Below the pieces are notes generated by a model that was given only the letters and a program-made list of their open reading frames with translations, searched no databases and was not told where the DNA came from. DNA of 64,000 bases. Source: Verrucomicrobiota bacterium (GTDB lineage: Bacteria; Verrucomicrobiota; Verrucomicrobiia; Verrucomicrobiales; DEV007). Position numbers and translations under genes: made by a program. Positions within the stretch are counted from its first letter, which is position 1, and each line of letters starts with the position of its first letter. The DNA lies in contig JAHDID010000019.1 in the NCBI GenBank assembly GCA_020630975.1, positions 37,297-101,296 of the forward strand, read 5' to 3'. Positions 1 to 9,929 of the stretch are shown piece after piece.

Positions 1-3000
1 TGCAGGATTAGCGCCTATCCCAGCGACTGTGTAGTTCACAGTCGACACCCCAGTAGTATCGCCTGTGCGAGTCAGAGTGAAGTTGTAACCCGTGGTGCCT
101 GAATTGCCTTCGTTTTGAGCGCTGGGGCTGGTCAAAATGATCGTGGCATCGCGGTTGATGACATTTACTGAGATGTTTTGGATATCAGTATCGCCATTGC
201 TATCGGTTACAGTGACTTGTACCTCGTAGGTATTATCCGTATTGGCATCGCTGGGATTTTCGAAATCTACTAGGGTTTGGAAAGAGAGAAAACCCTGTGA
301 GGTGATTGAAAATAGACCATTGTCGGTTCCTCCGCCGCTGTCGGTGGAGAATGCATAAGTGAGGCCTGAGGCATCAGTATCTCGATCGTCTGTTGAATTG
401 ACGTCAAGAAAGATGACACCGGCTCCGATATCCTCTCTCACTAGCTCGGTGACAGCTGCTCCGCCGATGATATCTGGCGCGGTATTAGCTGTGGTGAAAT
501 TCCACGTGGTATTATCACTAATACCCGCGAAAGCACTTCCTCCTGTATTGGTCAGTGCGCCGGGATCGATCTGCACAGAGTAGGGTGTGCTCGAGAGTAA
601 GTCGTTAGTTGGATTGATTGTCACCACAGCCCCTGCTACCGATACTTGGCTACTGTCTGTGACGTCGATGGTGACTGCGTCTGGCGTGAGCTCGTAAGAC
701 AGGGTGTAGTTGGTCGATCCGCTGGTCTCCTGCACCCAGAAAGAGTAAGTGCCCGGTCCCAGAGATCCGCCTGCGAGTGCGGTGATGATATCGCCGGAGC
801 CACTATTAAATAGTGTGTTTCCATCGATATCACCGGCACCTTGGCCGGTGAAACTGGTGCCCGCACGGTAACCGATGAAGCTGGAACCGCCATCCTTGGC
901 GTCGACATTGATACCAGTGAGCTGAGTGCCTGCAGGTACGGTGATGGTGAAGTAATCGGCATCTGTGCCATTTGTGGCACCGCCAGTAGCCGAGCCTCCG
1001 ACATTACCGGATATCTTATTGCTACCGGTTCGCAGATTTAGCACGGTTGGAGTGTATAGGTTGCCGCTCAGATCGCCATCGATAGTGGATTCATCATGGA
1101 TGGTATTGCTAAACGATGATACATCCGCAGTGAGCGTGATATTCCCTGTGCCGATGGCCATATTTTGGTCAAAGGTGACGGCTAGATTATCCGCTGCAGG
1201 GACATTGGTGGAATTGTCGGCCGGGCTGAGGGTGGTGATGCTAGGTGTAGTGGCTTGCTCAAGACGGATTTGTTTTAGGGCATTGTCGACGACCACGGTG
1301 TAGCCAGCCGGGATCGTTTCTGCGGCAAAAGCAGAGCCGGTGAGTGTGCCAGTCCAAGTCGCTACGATGTATGCGGCGTCGTCTGCGGTGGTTAGTTCGC
1401 TCACCGATAGGGTTGCATTGGTGATGTCGAGATTTCCGTTTACCGATAGCAGGTCGGTCGTACCGCCACCAGTACCGTCTACCTCGATAGCGAGTGTTCC
1501 ATTCACGACAGTATCAGCGAGATTCAGGGTGCCGATACCACCAGTGCCTGCAGACAGAGTTCCTCCGGAATCGATAGTAGTTGTTCCATTCACGGTGCCT
1601 GTACCGCTCAGCGTGCCGCCGGTCTGCACAGTCACGGCACTACCCGCTGCGGTGGAGCCTGTGAGCTGCAGTGTTCCACCACTCACAGTGGTAGTGCCGG
1701 TGTAGGTATTTGCTCCACCTAGCTGCCATGTTCCTGAGGTATTCACCGTGACTCCGACAGTCTCGTCGACGAATGAGTCATTTGGGGCGTTATCTTGGAT
1801 CACACCGTTGAACTCATTAGTTCCGGTATAGGAGCCGGCTAGGGTCAGAGTCCGCGGACCGATATCGACATTACCTCGATCAGTCTGCTGGAGGGTGTTT
1901 GATGTAAAGACCAAAGCACCTGATCCGTTATTGGTTATCGCGCCGCCGTTGGCACCTTCGATAGGTGAGCCAAACCAGCGACTGCCGATCTGTATTTGTT
2001 TGTCGGTGCTGTCGCCTGTGCCGGTGTAGATTAGGTTTCCGTCAGAGTTATTGTTGTGAGTTGCTGTGGCATTCGCTGATGTTCCAAGAACGATGATGCT
2101 GCCTGCGCCTAGATGGCTTGCTACTCCTGAATTACTGATCGAAGCGACTTGGACTTGGGTAGCAATTGTTAGCCTTCCGGTAAAGTCGTTGGCCGCATTC
2201 GTATAAATGACGGTGCCGGGTACAGCTTGATCGGTGTTACGAAGAAACTGAGCGCCGTTGCCGGATACTTGGCCACTTACTGTCAGTGTATCATTTCCGC
2301 CTACTAGGAGGCGGAAATTAAACTGTCCGGTCTCGTTATTTGTGATGTCGCCGGAAATGGTTCCGGTGTTAGCGGTCGTACCGCCATTATCTAGACGGAA
2401 ATATTTCACGCCTGTATCACCGACTAGGATCTCATTGCCAATATTTAAGCTGTCTGCATCTAGGTCGACAATGATGTCGCGACTTTGGCTGCCAGTATTG
2501 GATGTTTCGTTTAATGTAACCAGCCCAGTGCCTAGAGCTGCCGAGTTTGTGAGGGAGATTCTTCCCTCTGCCAAAACTGAACCGCCTGTGTAGGTATTAG
2601 CAGCTGTTAATACCAGACTGTCGTTACTGCTATCTTGTTGAGTGTCATTGTCACCGACGAACAGAGAGCCAGAACCGGTGATGACGCTATTGATCGTCAC
2701 ATTATTATCACTCGCCTTAGTCAGAGTGCCGGTGACTGTGATCGGATCGCCACTTATGGTGTAGTTATTGGTGGCGTCATTGGTGAAAGTCACGTTCACT
2801 GCCTCCACACCGCCTCCCGTTACAGTTACGGTTTGATCACTGCCCGCATCGTCGGCGAATATGACAGAGTCGCCGTTGTGGAAGTCCTCATCGCCCTCTA
2901 CCCAATTGTTATTATCGAGACCGTTTTCCCAAACATCGGTGCCACCAGAGTTATCCCATGTACGATCTTCGAAGCCTAAGCTGAGTAGCACCTGGCCTGT

Positions 3001-6000
3001 AGCGTTATCGATCGTCACTGTGGGAGAGGCGAGCAAACGGGCCGAAGTAGTAATGCCGTTAAGGTCGATCGTGAAGTCGCTCACATTGATATTATTGGCC
3101 TGAGCTGGATCGAAATCGAGTAGTACAAAATCTCCCGATCCACCTGCTGTGAGTGAAATAGTAACACCGGCTGAGGTATCGACCGCACCCGCTGCAGTGA
3201 TAGCTCCCGGTGTAGACCCATCGACTACGATCGTGCTGCCTGCTCCGAATGTTGCATTACCTGCGAAACTAGCTTCACCGCCGATAGTGGCTCCTGCTGC
3301 GACATTTAGGTTGCCACCGATAGTGCCATTGATATTAAGCCTTCCTGCCTGGATATCAGTATCTCCTGTGTAAGAGTTTGCGCCTTCGAGGGACCATGTG
3401 TTTGATCCTGTCTTGGTCAGGCCTACTGCGGCACCATTATCCGCTAGGGTTCCCTGAACGATGTTGTCACCGCCAGTATTGTCACCTCCCAGTGTTAAGT
3501 TACGAGCCTCGCTCACATTCCCTCTTGGTGAATTGAATAATGCGGTGGTAAAGGTGAGTCCTCCAGTTCCGTTATTTATGATGGCTCCGCCGCCGACACG
3601 ACCTGCTCCAGTTGTGTTATCACCAATACGGATCTCGCGATCGATGTTAGCAGTGCCACCGATCCACTCGAGTGTGCCACTCGTGGTATTGTTACCGAGT
3701 TGGATATCATCAGAGCCAATGGCATTGGTAGATTCAATTTGAGCGACTCCATTTTGAATACTAAGCACACCGACTCCGGTCGAATTAACCGCCGATGTCA
3801 GGTACAGTGTGCCTGTGCCTGATTTTACCATCGTTCTGGCTCCTGTGTCTGACAGAATGTTGCCAGACATTTGCAAGTCCACCGCATCAGCACCATCACC
3901 GACATTGAACGAAAAGCCCGATCCTTCAAATTGCAGATCAGTTTCAACAAAAGCCGTGACATTCAGGTTTCCGGCTGTTCCTGCGTTGTAGGTGATATCA
4001 TTGTCACTCGTCAATCGGATCAGGCCGCCGCCTGTATTGTCCACGATTCTAGTGCTAGAAGGAGTCACCACATTATTGGTGGAGGCTTGGCTAACGATTA
4101 AATCATCGTCCAAGATCAAGGTCTGCCCGTTGATGTCCAACGTCACATCGAAGTCTGAGAAGGCTGCATTGTTGCGCTGGCGCACGAATAGTTCTCGCTC
4201 TAGATTGGTGAAATCAGTGCCATTGGCTCCGATGACCGTTGTTTGAGTGTTAAACTCGATTCTATCTACCTGATCTGTTGCATCTAGGGTGCTATTCCAA
4301 AGCAGAGCACCATCGCCATGGAAGTTGATTTGATCGCTTCCTGCTCCTGAGGCGCTAAAGTTCGTTGCTAGGTTTAATTCCTGCCCAGTCACCAGAGCAT
4401 TGTTATTGATGGTAAAAGTGCGATCCGCACCATCGAGATTTATGGTGCCCCCGGAGATAGTTGCGGTGTTAGCCGTATCATCGTCTGCGACGTATGTGGT
4501 TCCCGCATTCATCAGTAGCGTCACACCTGAAGCTAGATTGACGACAGCATCTCCATTAGCACCAGTGGCATTACCGAGGGTAATACCCTGGTCGATCAGT
4601 TGAGCTGTCGTCGTGTTATTTAGATTCAGAACTCCATGCTGAACCGTCAAATTGCCATTACCGATTAGGCTACTACTACCGACGGTCAGCACACTGCCGT
4701 GAGATACCTGCGTTCTCCAGTTATTAGTATCACCCGTCTCCTGTGGGACATTGCCATTAAACTGTAGATCCACACCCACGACATTCAGCTGTAGTCTGCC
4801 TGTGCTGGTCCTAACCAAGTCGCCGTTCATCACAATTAGGTTACCGTTGTCCGCTGTGCTGAATCGACCAAAGTTTACTGCCTCATTGGTGGTCGCGGTG
4901 TGAGTGATGTCGCCATTTACAGTGAGCGTGCCAGTGCCGCGATTGCCGATACGCAGGGTATCGCTGGTTTCGATATTGGCATTCACGGTGATATCGCTAG
5001 TGACAGGATCGTTCACATTGATACCTTCACCATTATCGGCAGCAGTAGGGATGATGATGGTATCTCCCGTCGTACCTATGGTATAGGCGGCGGTGTTAGC
5101 ATTGTTGAAAAGTAGCTCGTCTACCGTCACGGAACCTCCGATGATGATGGTGATAGGTGTGCCAGCACCACCGCTATTAAAGATCGCATCCTCGCCGCCC
5201 ACAGGTACCACTCCGGTATCCCAGTTGGTGGCTTCATTCCAATTGAGATCGGTGGCACCAGTCCAGATAGCATAGTGCGCTCCAGTGAGGCTACCTGCCT
5301 CGGCACCATCGGCCTGGCCGTCGCGCACATCGCGGCGCTCGCCCTCGTCGAAGAGGCCGTACATCACGTCGGTAGCCTGGCTGGCATCATAGATATCCTG
5401 GAGCCCCAGTATGTGGCCAAACTCATGGGTGACTACGGAGAGCAGATCGATGCCCTCGACTTGGCCCAATGTACTACCGGAAAACTCGCTATCTTCCTGA
5501 GGGGTGCTGTCTACGAACCAGCCTTTGCCTGCAGCGTCGATGTCCAGCACGACTCGGCTGCCCTCTGCGTAGCCGAGAGCAGGGCCGTCGAGATCTGCTA
5601 TCAGAAAGGTAACGTCATCCAGCGCTGCCAGCTGCTCATCGCTCAGGCCAGATGCCTCCCAGCGCTGTGCTGCGGCATCGGCTAGAGCTTCGAGCTCTGC
5701 TTCGGTGAGATTTTCTAGGCTGGCTAGGGAGACCCAGTCGTCGGTCTCGCTAGGACTGCTACTAGCTAGTGCAGCTGTAGGCACGCTGGCTCCGGTATCC
5801 TGAAATGAATCAATCGACTCAAAATCGCTGAACGTCGTGCTGTTGATGGATTCGGAATGCTCGATTTGCTCCGGTAGATCTACTGGCGAAGCCGAGAACA
5901 TCACTCTTGCCTCGAGGGCTTCCGCCAGATAGGTCCTCTCAGGGACCGTGTCTTCTGCGATATCGACAGAGTTAGACAGTAGATTGAGCCGCTCGAGCAG

Positions 6001-6021
6001 CGAACGTTTAGCAGGTTCCAT
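1..6021 (-). CDS. Giant secreted surface protein with metzincin-type zinc motif and autotransporter-like beta-strand repeats (3' end outside window)
   Basis: An uninterrupted minus-strand frame of 2007 codons starts at ATG 6021 and leaves the window at base 1 without a stop. Residues 35-44 (ALEARVMFSA) match the LEPR-xLL-like N-terminal motif of large planctomycete and verrucomicrobial surface proteins. Residues 199-209 read HEFGHILGLQD, a metzincin HExxHxxGxxD zinc site, with a candidate Met-turn VMYG at 219-222. From about residue 250 to 1560 the chain is built of Gly/Thr/Asn-rich beta-strand repeats (for example ANTYTGTTTVSGGTLQLTG) like passenger-associated repeats. Then come a bacterial Ig-like stretch (about 1590-1840, with a PPC-like insert), a cadherin-like domain (about 1845-1955) and the start of a Calx-beta repeat (EGNSGTTGYNFTLTRTG) at the edge. 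I infer an exported adhesin or surface fibre with a possible N-terminal protease. Anchoring signals would lie outside the window. All plus-strand frames here are shadows. Confidence 0.9.
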   Translation of the reverse strand, partial: MEPAKRSLLERLNLLSNSVDIAEDTVPERTYLAEALEARVMFSASPVDLPEQIEHSESINSTTFSDFESIDSFQDTGASVPTAALASSSPSETDDWVSLASLENLTEAELEALADAAAQRWEASGLSDEQLAALDDVTFLIADLDGPALGYAEGSRVVLDIDAAGKGWFVDSTPQEDSEFSGSTLGQVEGIDLLSVVTHEFGHILGLQDIYDASQATDVMYGLFDEGERRDVRDGQADGAEAGSLTGAHYAIWTGATDLNWNEATNWDTGVVPVGGEDAIFNSGGAGTPITIIIGGSVTVDELLFNNANTAAYTIGTTGDTIIIPTAADNGEGINVNDPVTSDITVNANIETSDTLRIGNRGTGTLTVNGDITHTATTNEAVNFGRFSTADNGNLIVMNGDLVRTSTGRLQLNVVGVDLQFNGNVPQETGDTNNWRTQVSHGSVLTVGSSSLIGNGNLTVQHGVLNLNNTTTAQLIDQGITLGNATGANGDAVVNLASGVTLLMNAGTTYVADDDTANTATISGGTINLDGADRTFTINNNALVTGQELNLATNFSASGAGSDQINFHGDGALLWNSTLDATDQVDRIEFNTQTTVIGANGTDFTNLERELFVRQRNNAAFSDFDVTLDINGQTLILDDDLIVSQASTNNVVTPSSTRIVDNTGGGLIRLTSDNDITYNAGTAGNLNVTAFVETDLQFEGSGFSFNVGDGADAVDLQMSGNILSDTGARTMVKSGTGTLYLTSAVNSTGVGVLSIQNGVAQIESTNAIGSDDIQLGNNTTSGTLEWIGGTANIDREIRIGDNTTGAGRVGGGAIINNGTGGLTFTTALFNSPRGNVSEARNLTLGGDNTGGDNIVQGTLADNGAAVGLTKTGSNTWSLEGANSYTGDTDIQAGRLNINGTIGGNLNVAAGATIGGEASFAGNATFGAGSTIVVDGSTPGAITAAGAVDTSAGVTISLTAGGSGDFVLLDFDPAQANNINVSDFTIDLNGITTSARLLASPTVTIDNATGQVLLSLGFEDRTWDNSGGTDVWENGLDNNNWVEGDEDFHNGDSVIFADDAGSDQTVTVTGGGVEAVNVTFTNDATNNYTISGDPITVTGTLTKASDNNVTINSVITGSGSLFVGDNDTQQDSSNDSLVLTAANTYTGGSVLAEGRISLTNSAALGTGLVTLNETSNTGSQSRDIIVDLDADSLNIGNEILVGDTGVKYFRLDNGGTTANTGTISGDITNNETGQFNFRLLVGGNDTLTVSGQVSGNGAQFLRNTDQAVPGTVIYTNAANDFTGRLTIATQVQVASISNSGVASHLGAGSIIVLGTSANATATHNNNSDGNLIYTGTGDSTDKQIQIGSRWFGSPIEGANGGAITNNGSGALVFTSNTLQQTDRGNVDIGPRTLTLAGSYTGTNEFNGVIQDNAPNDSFVDETVGVTVNTSGTWQLGGANTYTGTTTVSGGTLQLTGSTAAGSAVTVQTGGTLSGTGTVNGTTTIDSGGTLSAGTGGIGTLNLADTVVNGTLAIEVDGTGGGTTDLLSVNGNLDITNATLSVSELTTADDAAYIVATWTGTLTGSAFAAETIPAGYTVVVDNALKQIRLEQATTPSITTLSPADNSTNVPAADNLAVTFDQNMAIGTGNITLTADVSSFSNTIHDESTIDGDLSGNLYTPTVLNLRTGSNKISGNVGGSATGGATNGTDADYFTITVPAGTQLTGINVDAKDGGSSFIGYRAGTSFTGQGAGDIDGNTLFNSGSGDIITALAGGSLGPGTYSFWVQETSGSTNYTLSYELTPDAVTIDVTDSSQVSVAGAVVTINPTNDLLSSTPYSVQIDPGALTNTGGSAFAGISDNTTWNFTTANTAPDIIGGAAVTELVREDIGAGVIFLDVNSTDDRDTDASGLTYAFSTDSGGGTDNGLFSITSQGFLSFQTLVDFENPSDANTDNTYEVQVTVTDSNGDTDIQNISVNVINRDATIILTSPSAQNEGNSGTTGYNFTLTRTGDTTGVSTVNYTVAGIGANPA

Positions 6022-6138
6022 AGTGTTATCCGTGAAATTGAAGGCACTTTTACATGCCGAAAATAGCGATTTTAGTAAGTTCGCCTTTCAGTCGAACAGT
6101 GGTCAAGACTATTCGGTGATTATGTCTACGCGAATGCG

Positions 6139-7029
6139 TTATGTTTGTTTGAGCAGTTTTTGGATAACGCTCTGTGACTGTGGTCTGTAGCTACCACCGA
6201 AGAGATTGTAGTGGTTCAGCGTGTGATAGAGGTTATACAAGTTGTGGAGTTGATCGACCTTCGAGTCGGCTGGGTGCTGGTCGCGGTAGGTCTGATAGAA
6301 ATCGGGGCCGAATCCGCCAAACATATGGGTGAAAGCGATGTCTGCCTCGGCGTGGCCGTAGTACGGGGCAGGATCGTAGAGGACAGGATTGCCGCTAGGG
6401 TCGAAGCCGTAGTTGCCTCCCCAGAGATCGCCATGCAGTAGGGCAGGGCACACGGAGATGTGAGAGAATCGCTCTTTGATCGTGGCGATCAGGTCTGAGC
6501 GCTCGTTGATCCGCCAGCCACGTTCTCTGGCGAGATCGATCTGGTAGCCGATTCGTATTTCGGCGAAAAAGCACCACCAATCCTGGTGTAGGCCATTGGG
6601 CTGGGGTGTGCGGCCGATGTGATTGTCAAAATGCAGGCCAAAACTACCGTCGAGGCTGGTGCTGCGCAGGTGCATTTCAGCTAGCTGGTGGCCGAGGCGC
6701 GTTTGGTCTGCTGGCTGGAGACTGCTATGCAGCTCGATCGCCTCCAGTGCGAGAATCGCCTTTCCGGCGGCTAGACCGGTCGTCAGGACTTCGGGGATAC
6801 GGATGGTACCGGTGCTGCGCAGCAGATCCAGCCCTTTGGCCTCGGCTCGGAATAGCTCGAGCTGGTGAGGGGCGTTAGCCTTTAGGAATATGGGCACGCC
6901 TTGGCCGGTGTCGATCCAGTAGGCTTCATTGATATCGCCGCCTGACACGCTGCGAATCGATTCGGGCTTTGGGTCTAGGCCGATCTCGCTGCGGAGCCAT
7001 TGGCATAGGTCGGGTAGCTGGTCGAGCAT
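6139..7029 (-). CDS. Fructosamine kinase family protein
   Basis: This 296-residue protein belongs to the fructosamine-3-kinase family (APH/protein-kinase fold). The family phosphorylates ketoamines on glycated proteins or small molecules so that the adduct breaks down, using ATP in the cytoplasm. Visible features are the ATP-site lysine context FLKAN (K50), the Brenner-type catalytic loop LLHGDLWGGN (H199, D201, N206) and the metal-binding stretch DPAPYYGHAEADIA (D219 onward), followed by the family-typical FGGF. Length matches the family. It lies 23 bp downstream of the LRR gene on the same strand, so the two may be co-transcribed. Substrate cannot be deduced. Confidence 0.92.
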   Translation of the reverse strand: MLDQLPDLCQWLRSEIGLDPKPESIRSVSGGDINEAYWIDTGQGVPIFLKANAPHQLELFRAEAKGLDLLRSTGTIRIPEVLTTGLAAGKAILALEAIELHSSLQPADQTRLGHQLAEMHLRSTSLDGSFGLHFDNHIGRTPQPNGLHQDWWCFFAEIRIGYQIDLARERGWRINERSDLIATIKERFSHISVCPALLHGDLWGGNYGFDPSGNPVLYDPAPYYGHAEADIAFTHMFGGFGPDFYQTYRDQHPADSKVDQLHNLYNLYHTLNHYNLFGGSYRPQSQSVIQKLLKQT

Positions 7030-7052
7030 TGGTTGTGAGTGGCTGTTTGGGA

Positions 7053-7814
7053 TCAGCGGGAGATCTTCTGATATTGCGATTGGATGGTGATTTTCAGGGA
7101 TGGGCGGATTTGTTTGATGGGGAATGCGATCTTTTGGGCATGCTCGAAGTCATCTGCGTAGATCAGTAGGTGCTCGAGGTCCGGTGCGGCGTGGGCGATA
7201 CGCTGCGGAGCGTCGTCGAGGAGATCGAGTTCTTCGAGGTAGATGGTCTTCAGGGTGCTGGGGAGATCTTCGAAATGCTCTCCCGTGATGTCGCAGGCGG
7301 CGATGAATAGTTGCTCCAGGTGTGGGGTCTTGTCATCGAGGTTAGCCATGGAGGCATCGGTGAGCTGGCACATGAATAAGTCCAGAGTGATCAGTCGGCG
7401 CAGTCGCCCCAGATCATGAAACTGCTCATCGGTGATGCCGGGGTGGCGGAGGTTTAGCTCCTTCAGGCGATTGGCTGGCCAGCCTTTGAGAAGATCAAAG
7501 ACTTCTCCCAGGTCTTCTTCCGCGACGTTTTCGAGATTGATGAAGCTCACCTCTGAGCTGCTGGCAAAAATCATCCGATTGAGTGGGAGATGCCAGTTCA
7601 GTGAGGGGAGTATCTGATAGCGGTGTATTAGATCCCAGATCAGATCTTGGGCGTCGTCTCTCAGGCCGTAGACGTTTTGGTCGATATCCACATGGAGTGC
7701 CTCCAGGCGGACGAGCTGCGTACTGCGATGCCAGAGAGTAGTACAGTAGGCTAGGCACAGAGTGATGGGGATGATCAGCGCGAGGTAGAATAGATTTCTC
7801 CGTGACCAGCGCAT
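7053..7814 (-). CDS. Membrane-anchored leucine-rich-repeat-like protein
   Basis: A 253-residue protein with one N-terminal membrane segment (about residues 8-25, LALIIPITLCLAYCTTLW) and a C-terminal domain of leucine-rich-repeat-like units such as LKELNLRHPGITDEQF and LITLDLFMCQLTDASM. I infer a signal-anchored protein with its repeats in the periplasm, probably for protein-protein contact. No enzyme motif is visible and no specific function can be assigned. It sits just upstream of the fructosamine kinase gene on the same strand. Confidence 0.72.
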   Translation of the reverse strand: MRWSRRNLFYLALIIPITLCLAYCTTLWHRSTQLVRLEALHVDIDQNVYGLRDDAQDLIWDLIHRYQILPSLNWHLPLNRMIFASSSEVSFINLENVAEEDLGEVFDLLKGWPANRLKELNLRHPGITDEQFHDLGRLRRLITLDLFMCQLTDASMANLDDKTPHLEQLFIAACDITGEHFEDLPSTLKTIYLEELDLLDDAPQRIAHAAPDLEHLLIYADDFEHAQKIAFPIKQIRPSLKITIQSQYQKISR

Positions 7815-7998
7815 GGTGGTTTGAACAAGGGTGTCGCGATTCGATTACCACGGCTTCAGCTCGCGTTTGCCGTCCTTTTCGCTGAGGCTGATGGGGTTTC
7901 TGTAGAAAATAATCTCTGCATGCTTGCAGAGTAGGTGACGAGGTGGAGGACTGACAAGGCTTTTTCTCCATACCCCTAAACGACAAAACTGCACCCTG

Positions 7999-8055
7999 TG
8001 AAAAGGGTACAGTCCAAATTGAATAGGGTACAATTTTCAGTCAATAGGGTACAAT
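7999..8055 (+). repeat. Three 21-bp direct-repeat units (AATAGGGTACAAT family), site A
   Basis: Three consecutive units of 21 bp share the core AAxAGGGTACAxT: TGAAAAGGGTACAGT, TGAATAGGGTACAATTTTC and TCAATAGGGTACAATCG. The same unit recurs at 24879-24917, 40333-40372 and, singly, at 63947-63958, always between genes. Here it lies downstream of rpmH and upstream of the LRR gene. Function is unknown. Confidence 0.8.
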
Positions 8056-8072
8056 CGCCACTAGAGCGGCGA
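8055..8072 (-). terminator. Possible weak terminator hairpin downstream of rpmH
   Basis: A 5-bp stem TCGCC/GGCGA with an 8-base loop lies 6 bp past the rpmH stop codon. On the rpmH strand it is followed by TTG rather than a long T-run, so intrinsic termination would be weak. Confidence 0.3.
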
Positions 8073-8078
8073 AGTGCC

Positions 8079-8261
8079 CTACTTACCGTGTTGCACGGTG
8101 TGGCGCTCGTACTTGATCTCTGCACCCTTAGGTACGAGACGCTTACGGCCCTTCTGGCGGCGACGCTTGATCAAGTCACGACCTGCCTTGGTCTTCATGC
8201 GAGCGCGGAACCCGTGCTGGCGTTTGCGGGAGCGCTTGGATGGCTGGTAGGTACGTTTCAT
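8079..8261 (-). CDS. rpmH: 50S ribosomal protein L34, with C-terminal extension
   Basis: The first 44 residues ([20 protein letters not shown] onward to about KGRKRL) are textbook L34, a small basic protein of the large ribosomal subunit. The protein here is 60 residues rather than the usual 44-46. The extra tail, [19 protein letters not shown], is unusual but could be a lineage feature. In many bacteria rpmH is followed by rnpA and yidC; neither is adjacent here. The gene stands alone, flanked by intergenic DNA carrying 21-bp repeats. Confidence 0.97.
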   Translation of the reverse strand: MKRTYQPSKRSRKRQHGFRARMKTKAGRDLIKRRRQKGRKRLVPKGAEIKYERHTVQHGK

Positions 8262-8405
8262 CTTCGGTATTTAAGTGAAATGAGTGAAAAAGTTTCTGCC
8301 ACGATCCGGGCCATCGGGGCACCGGAAAGGGCGTGGAATCTAAAGGGTTTTAAAAATTAGTCAACGAGGCTTGCGCGTAAATTTTCGATTCTTTTTCAGA
8401 AGCCA

Positions 8406-9884
8406 TTATTTCAGGCGCTCCAGCTCGCTGATTCCATACTGGAGCAGCTTTTCATTGATGTCTCGAGAGATATCGTCGCGCACGTAGATGACCTTTGGGA
8501 AGTCATTGAGCTCGATGGTGTGGATGCCGTTTTCCGGCACTTCCTCAAAGACCTCGGCCAGATCGGCGATATTACTGATGGTCTTGCCGTTGACTTTGGT
8601 GACAACGACGGAGTTGACGCCTTCATACCCCAGTGTGCTGGGCGTTTTCAGCACGTTGCTGAGGAATACTAGCTTGTCGCGGCCTTCTTGCTCATATTCT
8701 TCAGGATTGGAGCTGGCGTAGACGAGCTTGAATGGGGCGCGGGTGGTCCAGCTGTCTCCCCAGCTCTCTAGGTAGGGTCGGGTCAGCTCCTGAAAGATCA
8801 GGCCACCGAGGATGTAAAACTTAGGCCCCCGGTCGAACATGTAGGGATCGATGAGGTACTCAGAGGGCTCTTTGCGGCGCAGCTCGATCTCGAGAGTCTG
8901 TGGCTGCTCATCGCGGATCAGCTCCACACTGATGGTGTCGCCTACCTTGGCGGCGCCACGCACGAGATGAGAGAAGCTGAGCTTGCCGAATTTCGGATCG
9001 ACGTAGTTACCGCGCGAGTCGATTGCCTTGCCGTCGATACTGAGGATGACATCGCCGATCTGCAGCCCACCTTTGTCGGCAGAGCTGTCTTTGGCCAGCT
9101 TGCGCACGAAGATGCCGCCTTCGCGATCCTGGATACCGAGAAACTCGCGCAGCTGGTCATCTAGAGTCTGGGCAAAGCCGATGCCTAGATTGGGGAAGCC
9201 GATGTACTCGCCGTCTGCCACATCGGCTAGGAAAGCCTCGATGATCGGCATCGGTAGGATGTTCGCCGTCTGTTCTTTGGAGTTGTAGCTGAGTAGCATG
9301 CCAGCCAGCGCGCCATCCTGGATCACAGGTAGGGTGAAGCTATTCACACGTGCCTGCAGTGAGCCTTTGATCTGATAGACCAGAAAGTTGGAGCTGGAGA
9401 TGAAGTAGCGTCCTACATTCACGCGCAGGACCTCGACTTCGGTAGTCACGCCATCGCCATTGTCTTCGATCTGCCAGACTTGGACCTTGTCGCCAGCCTT
9501 CACCGCATCGGTGCGCTTCATGGGAACGACGCCGTCGAAAACGCCTGAGCCTGAGTTGGCGGGCTCGAGTAGGGCGAGATTGGCCTCATAGTCGCGGGCT
9601 ACGATTTTGGCTGGGACTTTGGCTCCAGATGAGGGGTGCTCTAGCTCGATGTAGGTGGCATTCACGCACATCTCGGCAGTGGTCAGCACTTGGTTTTCGG
9701 CGATGAGGGCACCTAGGCCTCGGCGAGGCGATGGGGCTGCTTTTTCCCAGGGTTTGAGAAAGCTGTAGCTCTGTAGCGTGGAATTGACGCGGATGATCGA
9801 TGTCTCCGGTCTGGGCTCCTGGCTGTGTGCCGTGCTGGCCAGGATGACTAGCAGGGAGCAGATCGTGGATAGGATAGGTCGCAT
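8406..9884 (-). CDS. Secreted trypsin-fold/PDZ protein with all catalytic residues lost (pseudoprotease)
   Basis: A 492-residue protein with a signal peptide (about residues 1-21, ending STAHS). The layout is HtrA-like: a degenerate trypsin-like domain (about 30-220), a PDZ domain (about 230-350, with GGLQIGDVILSIDGKAI) and a second PDZ-like region near the C-terminus (VVVTKVNGKTISNIADLAEV). The triad is absent. TNAHV of active relatives reads TTAEM (E71), DLALL reads NLALL (N102), and the nucleophile loop GNSGG is replaced by QDGALAG (residues 189-195). I infer a periplasmic substrate-binding or regulatory partner of the active paralogue encoded 45 bp upstream on the same strand, with which it probably forms an operon. 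Confidence 0.85.
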   Translation of the reverse strand: MRPILSTICSLLVILASTAHSQEPRPETSIIRVNSTLQSYSFLKPWEKAAPSPRRGLGALIAENQVLTTAEMCVNATYIELEHPSSGAKVPAKIVARDYEANLALLEPANSGSGVFDGVVPMKRTDAVKAGDKVQVWQIEDNGDGVTTEVEVLRVNVGRYFISSSNFLVYQIKGSLQARVNSFTLPVIQDGALAGMLLSYNSKEQTANILPMPIIEAFLADVADGEYIGFPNLGIGFAQTLDDQLREFLGIQDREGGIFVRKLAKDSSADKGGLQIGDVILSIDGKAIDSRGNYVDPKFGKLSFSHLVRGAAKVGDTISVELIRDEQPQTLEIELRRKEPSEYLIDPYMFDRGPKFYILGGLIFQELTRPYLESWGDSWTTRAPFKLVYASSNPEEYEQEGRDKLVFLSNVLKTPSTLGYEGVNSVVVTKVNGKTISNIADLAEVFEEVPENGIHTIELNDFPKVIYVRDDISRDINEKLLQYGISELERLK

Positions 9885-9929
9885 GACTTCGGTATCTTTT
9901 TGAAAAATGGTGAACGGAAAAATGGCGGG

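Noticed and set aside
359..5685. Many plus-strand open frames in the first 6 kb
   Set aside because: They are antisense shadows of the single continuous minus-strand surface-protein frame, whose repeat patterns and domain motifs are coherent.
7845..8033. Minus-strand 62-codon frame between rpmH and the LRR gene
   Set aside because: It starts inside the 21-bp repeats and shows no domain, signal or family likeness.
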